Source: Azospirillum isscasi
Lineage (GTDB): Bacteria > Pseudomonadota > Alphaproteobacteria > Azospirillales > Azospirillaceae
Direction of reading: 5' to 3'
Length of the DNA stretch: 64,000 bases
Assembly: GCF_030849505.1 (NCBI RefSeq)
Contig: NZ_JAUJFI010000001.1
Span: 62,001 to 126,000, forward strand
Of the stretch, positions 18,309 through 26,184 are shown one piece after another (the stretch's first letter is position 1; each line of letters starts with the position of its first letter). Both the position numbers and the translations under genes were made by a program. The notes below the pieces were generated by a model that was not told where the DNA came from, searched no databases, and worked only from the letters and a program-made list of their open reading frames with translations.

Positions 18309-18326
18309 GCAATTTCTTGAAATTGC
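18309..18326. promoter_or_regulatory. inverted repeat upstream of the TctC gene
   Basis: GCAATTTC-TT-GAAATTGC, perfect 8-bp arms with a 2-bp centre, about 225 bp upstream of the TctC start. Form and spacing fit a dimeric repressor or activator site. No regulator gene lies next to the transporter, so the partner is unknown. Confidence 0.45.
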
Positions 18327-18550
18327 TGCGAATCACAAGAATTTAGCCGCGAATTCCGATGGAATGACGCGCCGCAGCCAATGAACAGGCCCGGTCGTCT
18401 TGTGACATTCCTGTTGAAGAAAGCTGGGATGCCACATACCATACGCCACACGGACAGTTTGCTGAACAAACAATCCGTCTCGCCAGAAAATCCAAAAATG
18501 ATGAGCCGCGCCGACGGAAGCCCGGCCACCCAAAAGGGAAGGAATGAGGC

Positions 18551-19636
18551 ATGAAGGACGTACAGCGCCCGCGCTGCGCGCGGAAGACCCCTTTTGACTC
18601 CTTCACTTTTAAAAAGACCCACGGAAGAAGGCCCCACAGAGGAAGCATCGCCGGCGGAACGGCGTTGGCCGGCGCGCTCGGCCTCCTGCTGCTCCCCAAC
18701 GCGGCGAACGCCTGGGAACCGACCAAGTCGGTCGAATTCGTCGTCCCGGCGGGAACCGGCGGCGGCGCCGACCAGATGGCGCGGATGATCCAGGGCATCA
18801 TTCAGAAGAACAATCTGATGGCCCAGCCCATCGTCGTCATCAACAAGTCGGGCGGCGCGGGGGCGGAAGGCTTTCTCGACGTCAAGTCGTCGAACCGCAA
18901 CCCGCACAAGATCATCATCACCCTGTCCAACCTGTTCACCACGCCTCTGGCGACCGGCGTTCCCTTCTCCTGGAAGGACATGACTCCGGTGGCGATGCTG
19001 GCGCTGGACAACTTCGTCCTGTGGGTCAACACCGAAGCCCCGCAGAAGTCCGCCAAGGAGTTCGTCGAAGCCGCCAAGGAAGGCGGCGCCAACCGCTTCA
19101 AGATGGGCGGCACCGGTTCCAAGCAGGAGGACCAGATCATCACCGCCGCCATCGAGCAGTCGGCGGGCGTCACCTTCACCTATGTCCCCTACAAGGGCGG
19201 CGGCGACGTGGCGGCCCAGCTCGTCGGCAACCACATCAATTCCAGCGTCAACAACCCCATCGAGGCGGTGTCGCAATGGCGGGCCGGCGCGCTTCGCCCG
19301 CTCTGCGTCTTCGACAAGGAGCGCATCCCCCTGAAGGAGCCGGTGGCCGACGGCAAATCGTGGAACAGCATCCCGACCTGCAAGGAATCCGGGCTGGACG
19401 TGGAATACACCATGCTGCGCGGCATCTTCATGGGGCCGGGCGTCACGCCGGACCAGATCGCCTATTACGTGGACCTCTTCAAGAAGGTCCGCGAGACGGA
19501 CGAGTGGAAGGACTTCATGGCGAAGGGAGCCTTCAACGTCAGCTTCAAGACCGGCGACGAGTTCAAGACCTGGCTCGCCGCAGCGGAAACCCAGCACAAG
19601 ACCCTGATGGACAAGGCGGGCTTCACCAAACAATAG
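18551..19636 (+). CDS. tctC: tripartite tricarboxylate transporter substrate-binding protein (TctC/Bug family)
   Basis: Periplasmic binding protein of 361 residues that presents a carboxylated solute to the TctAB membrane pair. A long N-terminal region (GRRPHRG then SIAGGTALAGALGLLLLP) ends in ANA, a probable signal peptidase site near residue 55, and could be a Tat-type signal since Arg pairs precede the hydrophobic core. The mature part begins with KSVEFVVPAGTGGGADQMAR, as in the Bug family, followed by GTGSKQEDQIITAAIEQ and VPYKGGGDVAAQLVG. GAGG precedes ATG 18551. TctB and TctA follow. The substrate could be citrate, another di- or tricarboxylate, or an aromatic acid; sequence does not decide. 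Confidence 0.9.
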   Translation: MKDVQRPRCARKTPFDSFTFKKTHGRRPHRGSIAGGTALAGALGLLLLPNAANAWEPTKSVEFVVPAGTGGGADQMARMIQGIIQKNNLMAQPIVVINKSGGAGAEGFLDVKSSNRNPHKIIITLSNLFTTPLATGVPFSWKDMTPVAMLALDNFVLWVNTEAPQKSAKEFVEAAKEGGANRFKMGGTGSKQEDQIITAAIEQSAGVTFTYVPYKGGGDVAAQLVGNHINSSVNNPIEAVSQWRAGALRPLCVFDKERIPLKEPVADGKSWNSIPTCKESGLDVEYTMLRGIFMGPGVTPDQIAYYVDLFKKVRETDEWKDFMAKGAFNVSFKTGDEFKTWLAAAETQHKTLMDKAGFTKQ

Positions 19637-19659
19637 CCCCTCTCGTCTGAAGCGCGGCC

Positions 19660-19680
19660 CCCGGGGCATCGCGCCCCGGG
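19660..19680 (+). terminator. intra-operon hairpin after the TctC gene
   Basis: CCCGGGGC (19660-19667) pairs with GCCCCGGG (19673-19680) around a 5-nt loop, 24 bp after the TctC stop and without a U tract. More likely a partial terminator or 3'-end stabiliser that lets the binding protein be made in excess over the membrane subunits. Confidence 0.5.
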
Positions 19681-19735
19681 CGCCCTCCCCCACCCTCGGG
19701 TTCTTCTGTGGGCGGTTTTCCTGTGGGAGTGAGCC

Positions 19736-20242
19736 ATGGAGCATGGAACGCAGAACAACGATCCGGTCGTGTCGAACCGGACCATGGAAATCGTCGTCGC
19801 CGGATTGTTCGCCCTGGTGGCGCTGGTCGTGATGGCGGACAGCATCCGCGTCGGCAACGGCTGGGGGGCCGACGGGCCGAAGGCCGGCTATTTCCCCTTC
19901 TATGTCGGCCTGATCATGCTGGTCAGCAGTCTGGCCACGCTGGCCGTCAACATCCTGCGCCACAGCGGCGAACGCACTGCCTTCGTCGAGAAGCAGCAGC
20001 TCGGGCTGGTTCTCCAGGTGCTGGTCCCCAGCGTGGTCTTCGTGATCCTGACCGGCTTTCTGGGCATCTACCTGTCGGCGGTGCTGTTCATCGCCTTCTT
20101 CATGCACTGGGTCGGCAAATACCCCGTCCGGACGATCCTGCCGGTCGCCATCCTGGTGCCCGCGGTCCTCTTCGTGATGTTTGAAATCTGGTTCCTGGTT
20201 CCGCTTCCCAAGGGACCGGTGGAAGCGATGTTCGGGTTCTGA
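19736..20242 (+). CDS. tctB: tripartite tricarboxylate transporter small membrane subunit (TctB)
   Basis: 168 residues with four predicted membrane helices: about 20-40 (VAGLFALVALVVMADSI), 55-75 (FPFYVGLIMLVSSLATL), 95-125 (LVLQVLVPSVVFVILTGFLG), then the C-terminal hydrophobic pair ending in VLFVMFEIWFLVPLP. GPKAGYFPFYVG is the family-typical segment after helix 1. It partners TctA in the inner membrane. GGGAG lies ahead of ATG 19736. Placed between TctC and TctA in the usual order for this transporter type. Confidence 0.88.
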   Translation: MEHGTQNNDPVVSNRTMEIVVAGLFALVALVVMADSIRVGNGWGADGPKAGYFPFYVGLIMLVSSLATLAVNILRHSGERTAFVEKQQLGLVLQVLVPSVVFVILTGFLGIYLSAVLFIAFFMHWVGKYPVRTILPVAILVPAVLFVMFEIWFLVPLPKGPVEAMFGF

Positions 20243-20266
20243 GGATTTTCAAAGTCTGAAGCCGGG

Positions 20267-20350
20267 GCGGCCACGGGAACGGCCGCACACACCGAAGCAG
20301 CGGCAGGCATCCGCGACGAACCAGCCCATGCGGCGGGGACGAACCCCGCC
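20267..20350 (+). promoter_or_regulatory. paired hairpins in the TctB-TctA gap
   Basis: Two stem-loops in the 152-bp gap: GCGGCC/GGCCGC (20267-20272, 20281-20286) and GGCGGGG/CCCCGCC (20332-20338, 20344-20350). They precede the ribosome site of the TctA gene and could attenuate or stabilise the long transcript. Neither has a U tract. Confidence 0.4.
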
Positions 20351-20394
20351 TTGCAAACCCAAAACGGGCGCGGATGCCGGAAAGGGAGGGAAAC

Positions 20395-21921
20395 TTGGAA
20401 GCGCTCGGGTCACTCATACACGGATTCGGCGTGCTCGCCGATCCCATGAACATCGCCTACATGTTCATCGGCATCACGCTGGGCGTCCTGATCGGCGTGC
20501 TGCCGGGGCTGGGCGGGGCGAACGGGGTGGCGATCCTGCTGCCCCTGACCTTCAGCATGTCGCCGACATCCGCCATCATCATGCTCTCCTGCATCTATTG
20601 GGGGGCGCTGTTCGGCGGGGCCATCACCTCGGTCCTGTTCAACATACCCGGCGAGCCATGGTCGGTAGCGACCACCTTCGACGGGCATCCCATGGCACAG
20701 AAGGGCCACGCGGGCGAGGCGCTGACGGCGGCCTTCACCTCGTCCTTCTTCGGGGCGTTCGTGGCGGTCCTGCTCATCACCTTCCTGGCCCCGGTGATCG
20801 CCGGCTTCGCGCTGCGCTTCGGCCCGGCGGAGTTCTTCGCGGTCCAGCTTCTGACCTTCTGCAGTTTCGTCGGCATGGGCAGCGAATCCCCCTTCAAGGT
20901 GCTGAGCGCCATGATGCTGGGCTTCGCGCTGGCGGCGGTCGGTCTGGACAGCGTGACCGGCGAGCTGCGCATGACCTTCGGCTCGGTCGAGCTGCTGCGC
21001 GGCTTCGACTTCCTGATCGCCGTCATCGGCCTGTTCGGCATCGGCGAGATCCTGCTGACCATGGAGGAGGGGCTCGCCTTCAAGGGCAAGAGCGCCAAGA
21101 TCAACGCCAAGGTCGTATGGGAAACCTGGAAGAGCCTGCCCCGCTACTGGGTGACCGCCATCCGCGGTTCCATCGTCGGCTGCTGGATGGGCATCACGCC
21201 CGGCGGCGCCACCCCGGCCTCCTTCATGAGCTACGGCCTCGCCAAGCGCTTCTCCCGCAACCGCCAGAATTTCGGCAACGGCGAGGTGGAGGGCGTGGTC
21301 GCTCCGGAAACCGCAGCCCACGCCGCCGGCACCAGCGCGCTGCTGCCCATGCTGACTCTGGGCATCCCCGGCTCGCCCACCGCGGCGGTGCTGCTGGGCG
21401 GCCTGCTGATCTGGGGGCTCCAGCCCGGCCCGCTGCTGTTCGTGGAGCAGAAGGAGTTCGTCTGGGGCCTGATCGCCAGCATGTATCTGGGCAACATCGC
21501 CGGGCTGATCGTGGTGCTGACCACGGTTCCGGTCTTCGCCTCGATCCTGCGCATCCCCTTCAGCATCATCGCGCCGGTCATCGTGGTGATCTGCGCCGTC
21601 GGCGCCTACACGGTGCACAACGCCTTCCTCGACATCGTGATGATGCTGGTGTTCGGCGTCGTCGGCTACGTCTTCAAGAAGCTGTCCTACCCGCTGGCCC
21701 CGCTGGTTCTGGCGCTGGTGCTGGGCGACATGGCGGAAAGCTCCTTCCGGCAGGCCATGCTGGTGTCGCAGGGCGATCTGGCGATCTTCTGGTCCAACCC
21801 GCTGGTCGGCGGCATCGTCACGCTGGCGCTGGCCATGCTGTTCTGGCCGCTGATCTCCACCCTGCTGCGCAAGCGCCAATCCCGGCAGGACGGCGGCACC
21901 CACGCCATCCCCGTGAAGTAG
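20395..21921 (+). CDS. tctA: tripartite tricarboxylate transporter large membrane subunit (TctA)
   Basis: About 508 residues, polytopic inner-membrane permease with many hydrophobic helices. Family-typical stretches include IGVLPGLGGANGVAILLP (about residues 40-57), WGALFGGAITSVLFNIPG and the second glycine-rich loop CWMGITPGGATPASFMSYG, followed by LTLGIPGSPTAAVLLGGL. The TTG at 20395 is chosen because GGGAGGGA (20384-20391) is well spaced and family members start near the LIHGF-like helix; the ATG at 20374 would add seven residues and has no ribosome site. With TctB and the TctC binding protein it drives secondary solute uptake. A strong terminator follows at 21933. Confidence 0.92.
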   Translation: MEALGSLIHGFGVLADPMNIAYMFIGITLGVLIGVLPGLGGANGVAILLPLTFSMSPTSAIIMLSCIYWGALFGGAITSVLFNIPGEPWSVATTFDGHPMAQKGHAGEALTAAFTSSFFGAFVAVLLITFLAPVIAGFALRFGPAEFFAVQLLTFCSFVGMGSESPFKVLSAMMLGFALAAVGLDSVTGELRMTFGSVELLRGFDFLIAVIGLFGIGEILLTMEEGLAFKGKSAKINAKVVWETWKSLPRYWVTAIRGSIVGCWMGITPGGATPASFMSYGLAKRFSRNRQNFGNGEVEGVVAPETAAHAAGTSALLPMLTLGIPGSPTAAVLLGGLLIWGLQPGPLLFVEQKEFVWGLIASMYLGNIAGLIVVLTTVPVFASILRIPFSIIAPVIVVICAVGAYTVHNAFLDIVMMLVFGVVGYVFKKLSYPLAPLVLALVLGDMAESSFRQAMLVSQGDLAIFWSNPLVGGIVTLALAMLFWPLISTLLRKRQSRQDGGTHAIPVK

Positions 21922-21932
21922 CTCCACCCACT

Positions 21933-21972
21933 CCCTCCGCCGCGGTCCGGGACGGGACCGGACGGCGGAGGG
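21933..21972 (+). terminator. Rho-independent terminator after the tct genes
   Basis: Outer stem CCCTCCGCC (21933-21941) with GGCGGAGGG (21964-21972) and inner stem CGGTCC (21943-21948) with GGACCG (21955-21960), followed by CCTTCTTCT on the plus strand. It begins 11 bp after the TctA stop. Confidence 0.75.
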
Positions 21973-22006
21973 GCCTTCTTCTCCTCACACCGGGGGGTTC
22001 GGGACG

Positions 22007-22711
22007 ATGGACACGTCCGATTTCATGATCGCTCTGCTCCAGATCATCTGGATCGACATCCTGCTGAGCGGCGACAACGCGCTGGTCATCGCGCTCGCCT
22101 GCCGCTCGCTGCCGCCGAAGCAGCAGAAGATCGGCATCTTCCTCGGCACGGGTGCCGCCATCGGGCTGCGCGTGCTGTTCGCCGTCGTCATCGCCTCTCT
22201 GCTGGCCATCCCCTACCTGAAGATCGTCGGCGGGGTGCTGCTGTTCTGGATCGCCATCAAGCTGATGCTCCCCACCGAGGAGGAGGAGCAGGCGGCCCAC
22301 GCCGGCACCGCCGCCGGGCTGTGGGGGGTGGTCCGCACCATCGTGATCGCCGACGCGGTGATGAGCCTGGACAACGTCATCGCCATCGCCGCCGCGTCGC
22401 ACGGCAACACGGTCCTGCTGGTCCTGGGGCTGGCCATCAGCATCCCGCTGATCGTGTTCGGCAGCACCCTGATCCTGAAGGCCATCGAACGGCTTCCGGC
22501 CCTGGTCTATGCGGGCGCCGGGCTGCTCGGCTACATCGCGGCGGAGGTGATCCTCACCGACCCGAGCATCCATTCCCACGTCGTCGAGAGCCTGCCGGTG
22601 CTGACCGGAACGGCGCCCTTCGTCGCGGCGCTGGGGGTGATGACGGCCGGCTTCCTGATGGCCCGCAGCATCAACCGCCGCCGCGCCGTGGCGGAGACCG
22701 ACCCGGCCTGA
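22007..22711 (+). CDS. TerC-family membrane protein (YjbE-like)
   Basis: 234 residues and about seven membrane helices. TerC signatures are IDILLSGDNALVIALACRSL (about 17-36) and VIADAVMSLDNVIAIAAAS (about 111-129), both with membrane-embedded Asp and Asn residues characteristic of the family. Some TerC proteins have been linked to metal-ion efflux, especially manganese, and to tellurite resistance in ter clusters; no other ter genes occur here, so metal homeostasis is the better guess. A ribosome site is weak but present before ATG 22007. It is separated from the tct genes by a terminator and is probably monocistronic. Confidence 0.88.
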   Translation: MDTSDFMIALLQIIWIDILLSGDNALVIALACRSLPPKQQKIGIFLGTGAAIGLRVLFAVVIASLLAIPYLKIVGGVLLFWIAIKLMLPTEEEEQAAHAGTAAGLWGVVRTIVIADAVMSLDNVIAIAAASHGNTVLLVLGLAISIPLIVFGSTLILKAIERLPALVYAGAGLLGYIAAEVILTDPSIHSHVVESLPVLTGTAPFVAALGVMTAGFLMARSINRRRAVAETDPA

Positions 22712-22718
22712 CGGGGAA

Positions 22719-22907
22719 TCAGCAGGAGGACGGGCGGCGGGGCTCGCGGCAGCGGCCGCCCCGGACCGCCCGGAACCGGCCCGGCAGGGCCATGGCGCGC
22801 ACGTCGGTGGTGATTTCAGAGATCAGTCCCGGATCGTTCCGCAGGATCTCCGTCACCACGGCGGCCAGCCCGGCCAGGGCGAAGACGAAGGCAAGGCTTT
22901 CCAACAT
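22719..22907 (-). CDS. small single-helix membrane protein, hypothetical
   Basis: 62 codons from ATG 22907. GGAG, 7 nt upstream of that ATG on the minus strand, supports it over the longer frame starting at 22979. Residues 1-20 (MLESLAFVFALAGLAAVVTE) form one membrane helix, followed by a polar tail rich in Arg and ending in Cys. It is convergent with the TerC-like gene with only 7 bp between stops. Small size and lack of a recognised family limit confidence, but the hydrophobic start and ribosome site argue against a chance frame. Confidence 0.5.
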   Translation of the reverse strand: MLESLAFVFALAGLAAVVTEILRNDPGLISEITTDVRAMALPGRFRAVRGGRCREPRRPSSC

Positions 22908-22935
22908 GCGGGGCTCCAGGCGCTGACCAAGCTTA

Positions 22936-23039
22936 TGCTGCGATGCAGCACATTTGACCCAAAGCCCGCCGGAGGGCAAGGGATAAGAAACATAGAATTT
23001 CGTATACCAGATACGCAGCAGGAGCCGGACACAGGCTCC
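22936..23039. promoter_or_regulatory. regulatory region upstream of the CBS-BON gene
   Basis: Three elements are visible. TGCTGC-GAT-GCAGCA (22936-22950) is a perfect palindrome 29 bp upstream of the small minus-strand gene. TCGTATACCA (23000-23009) fits the TNGT-N2-ACNA core typical of FadR/FCD-type GntR operators. GGAGCC/GGCTCC (23021-23026, 23034-23039) forms a leader hairpin 30 bp before the CBS-BON start. A GntR/FCD gene lies two genes downstream and may regulate this site. Confidence 0.5.
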
Positions 23040-23068
23040 GCACCGCCAGTTCAGGGAGGAACGTCGAG

Positions 23069-23755
23069 ATGCAAGCCAAGGATGTCATGACATCGCCGGT
23101 CATCACGGTGGCGCTGGACACCCCCGTGCCGGACATCGCAGAACTTCTTTTAACGCATCGGATCAGCGGCTTGCCGGTCGTGGACCAGGATGGCCGCGCG
23201 GTCGGGATCATCAGCGAGGGGGATCTTCTGCGCCGGGTGGAGACCGGCACCGACCGCCCGCGCGCCCGCTGGCTGGAGATGCTGGTGGGCCGCAACGTGC
23301 AGGCGGCGGACTTCCTGAAGACGCACGGGCGCTGCGCCCGCGACGTCATGTCGCGCCCGGTCCACGCCGTCACCCCCGTCACGCCGATCGCGGAGATCGC
23401 CGACCTGATGGAGGACAAACGCATCAAACGCACCCCCGTGCTGGTGGACGGGCGCCCGGTCGGCATCATCAGCCGGGCCAACCTGCTGCACGGGCTGCTC
23501 GGCAACCGGCGGAGCGCCACGACCTTCGGCACGCCCGGCGACGCGGCCATCCGCGCCGCCCTGCTGGAGGAGCTGGGCAACCAGCCCTGGGTGGATCTCA
23601 ACCAGCTCAACATCGTCGTCAACGACGGGGTGGTGCAGCTCTGGGGCATGGTGGACAGCGAGGAGCAGCGCCGCGCCCTGTGCACCGCGGCGGGCGGCGT
23701 GCGCGGCGTGAAGCGCGTGGAGGAGCATCTGAACCGGAACCGCTTCGTCGGGTGA
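23069..23755 (+). CDS. CBS-pair and BON domain protein
   Basis: 228 residues. The first CBS motif spans about 1-60 (AKDVMTSPVITV ... GIISEGDLLRRV) and the second about 90-145 (ARDVMSRPVHAVTP ... GIISRANLLHGLL). A C-terminal BON-like domain lies at about 160-225 (LNIVVNDGVVQLWGMV, then GGVRGVKRVEEHL). CBS pairs usually sense adenosyl nucleotides or NAD; BON is thought to contact membrane or phospholipid. No signal peptide, so cytoplasmic. AGGGAGGA lies before ATG 23069. Only 36 bp separate it from the GntR gene, suggesting co-transcription. The cellular role is unknown; related proteins are often stress-induced. Confidence 0.85.
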   Translation: MQAKDVMTSPVITVALDTPVPDIAELLLTHRISGLPVVDQDGRAVGIISEGDLLRRVETGTDRPRARWLEMLVGRNVQAADFLKTHGRCARDVMSRPVHAVTPVTPIAEIADLMEDKRIKRTPVLVDGRPVGIISRANLLHGLLGNRRSATTFGTPGDAAIRAALLEELGNQPWVDLNQLNIVVNDGVVQLWGMVDSEEQRRALCTAAGGVRGVKRVEEHLNRNRFVG

Positions 23756-23791
23756 TCCCCCGGCCATGCGCCCCATCGAAGGAGCAGCCCG

Positions 23792-24550
23792 ATGCCGCCA
23801 CCCGAACTGTCCGTCCAACCCCTGGACGCCGGAGCCACCTTCCGCAACCAGGTCTACCGAAGACTGAAGCAGGCCATCATCCAGATGGACATCTACGACC
23901 ACCCCGGCGACGTCCGGCTGGACGAACGCCAGCTCAGCGGCCTGCTGGGCGTCAGCCGCACCCCGATCCGCGAGGCCCTGACCCTGCTGGAGCAGGAAGG
24001 GCTGGTGCGGCTGGAGCCGCGGCGGGGAATCTTCGTCGTCCGCAAGACCAAGGCCGAGATCATCGAGATGATCATCGCCTGGGCGGCGCTGGAAAGCATG
24101 GCGACCCGCCTCGCCGCCGAACGCGCCACCGCGGAGGACATCGGCACGCTGTGGGACATCTTCCGCAGCTTCGAGGAGCAGGCCCCCTCCGACAACATTC
24201 AGGAATATTCCGACGCCAACATCGAGTTCCACAAGGCGATCATCCGCCTCAGCCGGGCGCGGATCCTGGAGACCCTGACCGACAACCTGTTCATCCACAT
24301 GCGGGCGATCCGCAAGCTGTCGATCCGGCAGGACAACCGGGCCGAACAGTCGATGCACGAGCACCGCGACATCATCCGGGCGCTGGAGCGGCGCGACGGC
24401 GAGCTGGCCGAGCGCCTGGCCCGCGAACACACGCTGGGGCTGGCCGCCCATGTGGAGCGGCACGGCGACTTCCTCGACTGGCTGCGGCTGGCCGATGTCC
24501 GGGGGGCCGACGTGAAGGCCGCGTTCAAGGACGGTCTGCCGCTGATGTAG
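23792..24550 (+). CDS. GntR-family transcriptional regulator, FCD (FadR) subgroup
   Basis: 252 residues. Winged helix at about 15-80 with LSGLLGVSRTPIREALTLLE as recognition region and LEPRRGIFVV as the wing. The all-helical FCD ligand domain covers about 90-230, with the metal/ligand-binding pattern NIEFHKAII (Asp/His) and later His residues in EHRDIIRALE. The ligand is probably a small organic acid or amino acid derivative. Ribosome site GGAG precedes ATG 23792. Placed after the CBS-BON gene and convergent with the methylmalonate-semialdehyde dehydrogenase gene, so its target could be either its own operon (see 23000-23009) or the neighbouring catabolic genes. Confidence 0.88.
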   Translation: MPPPELSVQPLDAGATFRNQVYRRLKQAIIQMDIYDHPGDVRLDERQLSGLLGVSRTPIREALTLLEQEGLVRLEPRRGIFVVRKTKAEIIEMIIAWAALESMATRLAAERATAEDIGTLWDIFRSFEEQAPSDNIQEYSDANIEFHKAIIRLSRARILETLTDNLFIHMRAIRKLSIRQDNRAEQSMHEHRDIIRALERRDGELAERLAREHTLGLAAHVERHGDFLDWLRLADVRGADVKAAFKDGLPLM

Positions 24551-24580
24551 GCTTGGTTGGGCACCCGAAGCCCTCGCGCC

Positions 24581-24634
24581 GGGCCCCCACCCTGCCCCTG
24601 CCCCGCGAAGTGGGGAGGGGCAGGGTGGGGGCCC
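24581..24634. repeat. long GC-rich hairpin between convergent genes
   Basis: 5' arm 24581-24604 and 3' arm 24612-24634 pair over about 23 bp with one bulged base and a 7-nt loop (GCGAAGT). The outer GCCCCCACCCT/AGGGTGGGGGC portion is the same as in the repeat at 3354-3411. Its position between the 3' ends of the GntR and mmsA genes suggests a two-way transcription stop. Confidence 0.75.
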
Positions 24635-24655
24635 AACGCGACGACCCGCCAAACC

Positions 24656-26155
24656 TCACTTCATCGACGGGAAGGAGAACTGCGCCCCTTCGCGCACGCC
24701 GCCCGCCGGCCAGCGCTGGGTGATGGTCTTGCGCCGGGTGTAGAAGCGCACGCCGTCCGGCCCGTAGGCCGCCAGATCGCCGAACAGCGACCGCTTCCAG
24801 CCCCCGAAGCTGTGGTAGGACACCGGCACCGGAAGCGGAACGTTCACCCCGACCATGCCGACCTTGATCGCGTCGGTGAAGTAGCGCGCGGCCTCGCCGT
24901 CGCGGGTGAACAGGCAGGTGCCGTTGCCGTACTCGTGGGCGTCGATCAGGTCCATGCCCTCCTGCATCGTCGCCACGCGCACGACGCAGAGGACCGGGCC
25001 GAAGATCTCCTCCCGGTAGACGGTCATGTCCGGGGTCACCCGGTCGAACAGGCAACCGCCCAGGAAGAAGCCGCCCTCGTGCCCCGGCACCACCAGCCCG
25101 CGGCCATCGACCACCAGTTCCGCCCCTTCGGCGACGCCCTGGTCCACATACCCCTTCACCTTCTCGAAATGGGCGCGGGTGACCAGCGGACCCATGTCAC
25201 AGCCGGCACCGGTCCCCGCCCCCACCGTCAGGGCGCGGACCTGCTCCGCCAGCTTCGCCACCACGCGGTCGGCGGTCTCCCCGCCCACCGCGACGACCAC
25301 GGAGATCGCCATGCAGCGCTCCCCGCAGGAGCCGTAGGCCGCGCCCATGATCGCGCTGACCGCGTTGTCCAGGTCGGCGTCGGGCATCACGATGGCGTGG
25401 TTCTTGGCCCCGCCCAGCGCCTGCACCCGCTTTCCATGCGCCGTGCCGGTGGCGTAGACATACTCCGCGACCGGGGTGGAGCCGACGAAGCTGACCGCCT
25501 GGACGCGCGGGTCGGTCAGCAGCGTGTCCACCGCCTCCTTGTCGCCGTGGACGACGTTCAGCACGCCCGGCGGCAGCCCCGCCTCCTGCGCGAGCTGCGC
25601 GACGAGCAGGGAGGCGCTCGGGTCGCGCTCCGACGGCTTCAGGATGAAGCTGTTGCCGCAGGCCACGGCGACCGGGAACATCCACAGCGGGACCATCGCC
25701 GGGAAGTTGAAGGGCGTGATCCCCGCCACGACGCCCAGCGGCTGGAACTCCGACCAGCTGTCGATGCCCGGCCCGACATTCTTGGAATGCTCGCCCTTCA
25801 GCAGGTCGGCGATGCCGCAGGCGTATTCGACGTTCTCGATGCCGCGGGTCAGCTCGCCGCGCGCATCCTCCAGCGTCTTGCCGTGCTCCCGCGTGATCGC
25901 CTCGCAGATGCGGTCGGCGTTGTCCTCCAGCAATTGCCGGAAGCGGAACATCACCCGCGCCCGCCGGGCCGGCGGCGTCGCCCGCCACGCCGGGAAGGCG
26001 GCTTCGGCGGCGGCGATGGCCTCCTCCACGGTGGCGCGGCCGGCCAGGGGCACGCGGCCCACGGTCTCGCCGGTGGCGGGGTTCACGATGTCGGCGCTGC
26101 GGGTCCCGGCGGGGGCGTCGGCCTTGCCGCCGATGAGGTGGGGAAGAAGGGTCAT
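24656..26155 (-). CDS. mmsA: CoA-acylating methylmalonate-semialdehyde dehydrogenase
   Basis: About 499 residues, aldehyde dehydrogenase superfamily. It oxidises methylmalonate or malonate semialdehyde with NAD and CoA, giving propionyl- or acetyl-CoA and CO2. Catalytic Cys is C281 in GERCMA; the cofactor region has [17 protein letters not shown], and [12 protein letters not shown] is the family version of the glycine/lysine loop. Start: ATG 26155 ([10 protein letters not shown]); the ATG at 26167, with GAGG close by, is an alternative adding four residues. It lies 29 bp after the stop of the omega-amino acid aminotransferase gene, which would supply malonate semialdehyde from beta-alanine, so the two form one pathway and probably one operon. 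Confidence 0.92.
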   Translation of the reverse strand: MTLLPHLIGGKADAPAGTRSADIVNPATGETVGRVPLAGRATVEEAIAAAEAAFPAWRATPPARRARVMFRFRQLLEDNADRICEAITREHGKTLEDARGELTRGIENVEYACGIADLLKGEHSKNVGPGIDSWSEFQPLGVVAGITPFNFPAMVPLWMFPVAVACGNSFILKPSERDPSASLLVAQLAQEAGLPPGVLNVVHGDKEAVDTLLTDPRVQAVSFVGSTPVAEYVYATGTAHGKRVQALGGAKNHAIVMPDADLDNAVSAIMGAAYGSCGERCMAISVVVAVGGETADRVVAKLAEQVRALTVGAGTGAGCDMGPLVTRAHFEKVKGYVDQGVAEGAELVVDGRGLVVPGHEGGFFLGGCLFDRVTPDMTVYREEIFGPVLCVVRVATMQEGMDLIDAHEYGNGTCLFTRDGEAARYFTDAIKVGMVGVNVPLPVPVSYHSFGGWKRSLFGDLAAYGPDGVRFYTRRKTITQRWPAGGVREGAQFSFPSMK

Positions 26156-26184
26156 GGCGTTTCCCATTGTCCTCAGGCGGTGGC

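Larger units (their letters stand above)
18051..18550. other. 500-bp divergent intergenic region
   Basis: Between the beta-helix gene (minus) and the TctC gene (plus). It is clearly more AT-rich than the surrounding genes and holds no convincing gene. Visible elements are a leader hairpin near the beta-helix start (18078-18093) and an 8-bp inverted repeat (18309-18326). Both divergent promoters must lie here; I could not fix -35/-10 boxes with confidence. Confidence 0.6.
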
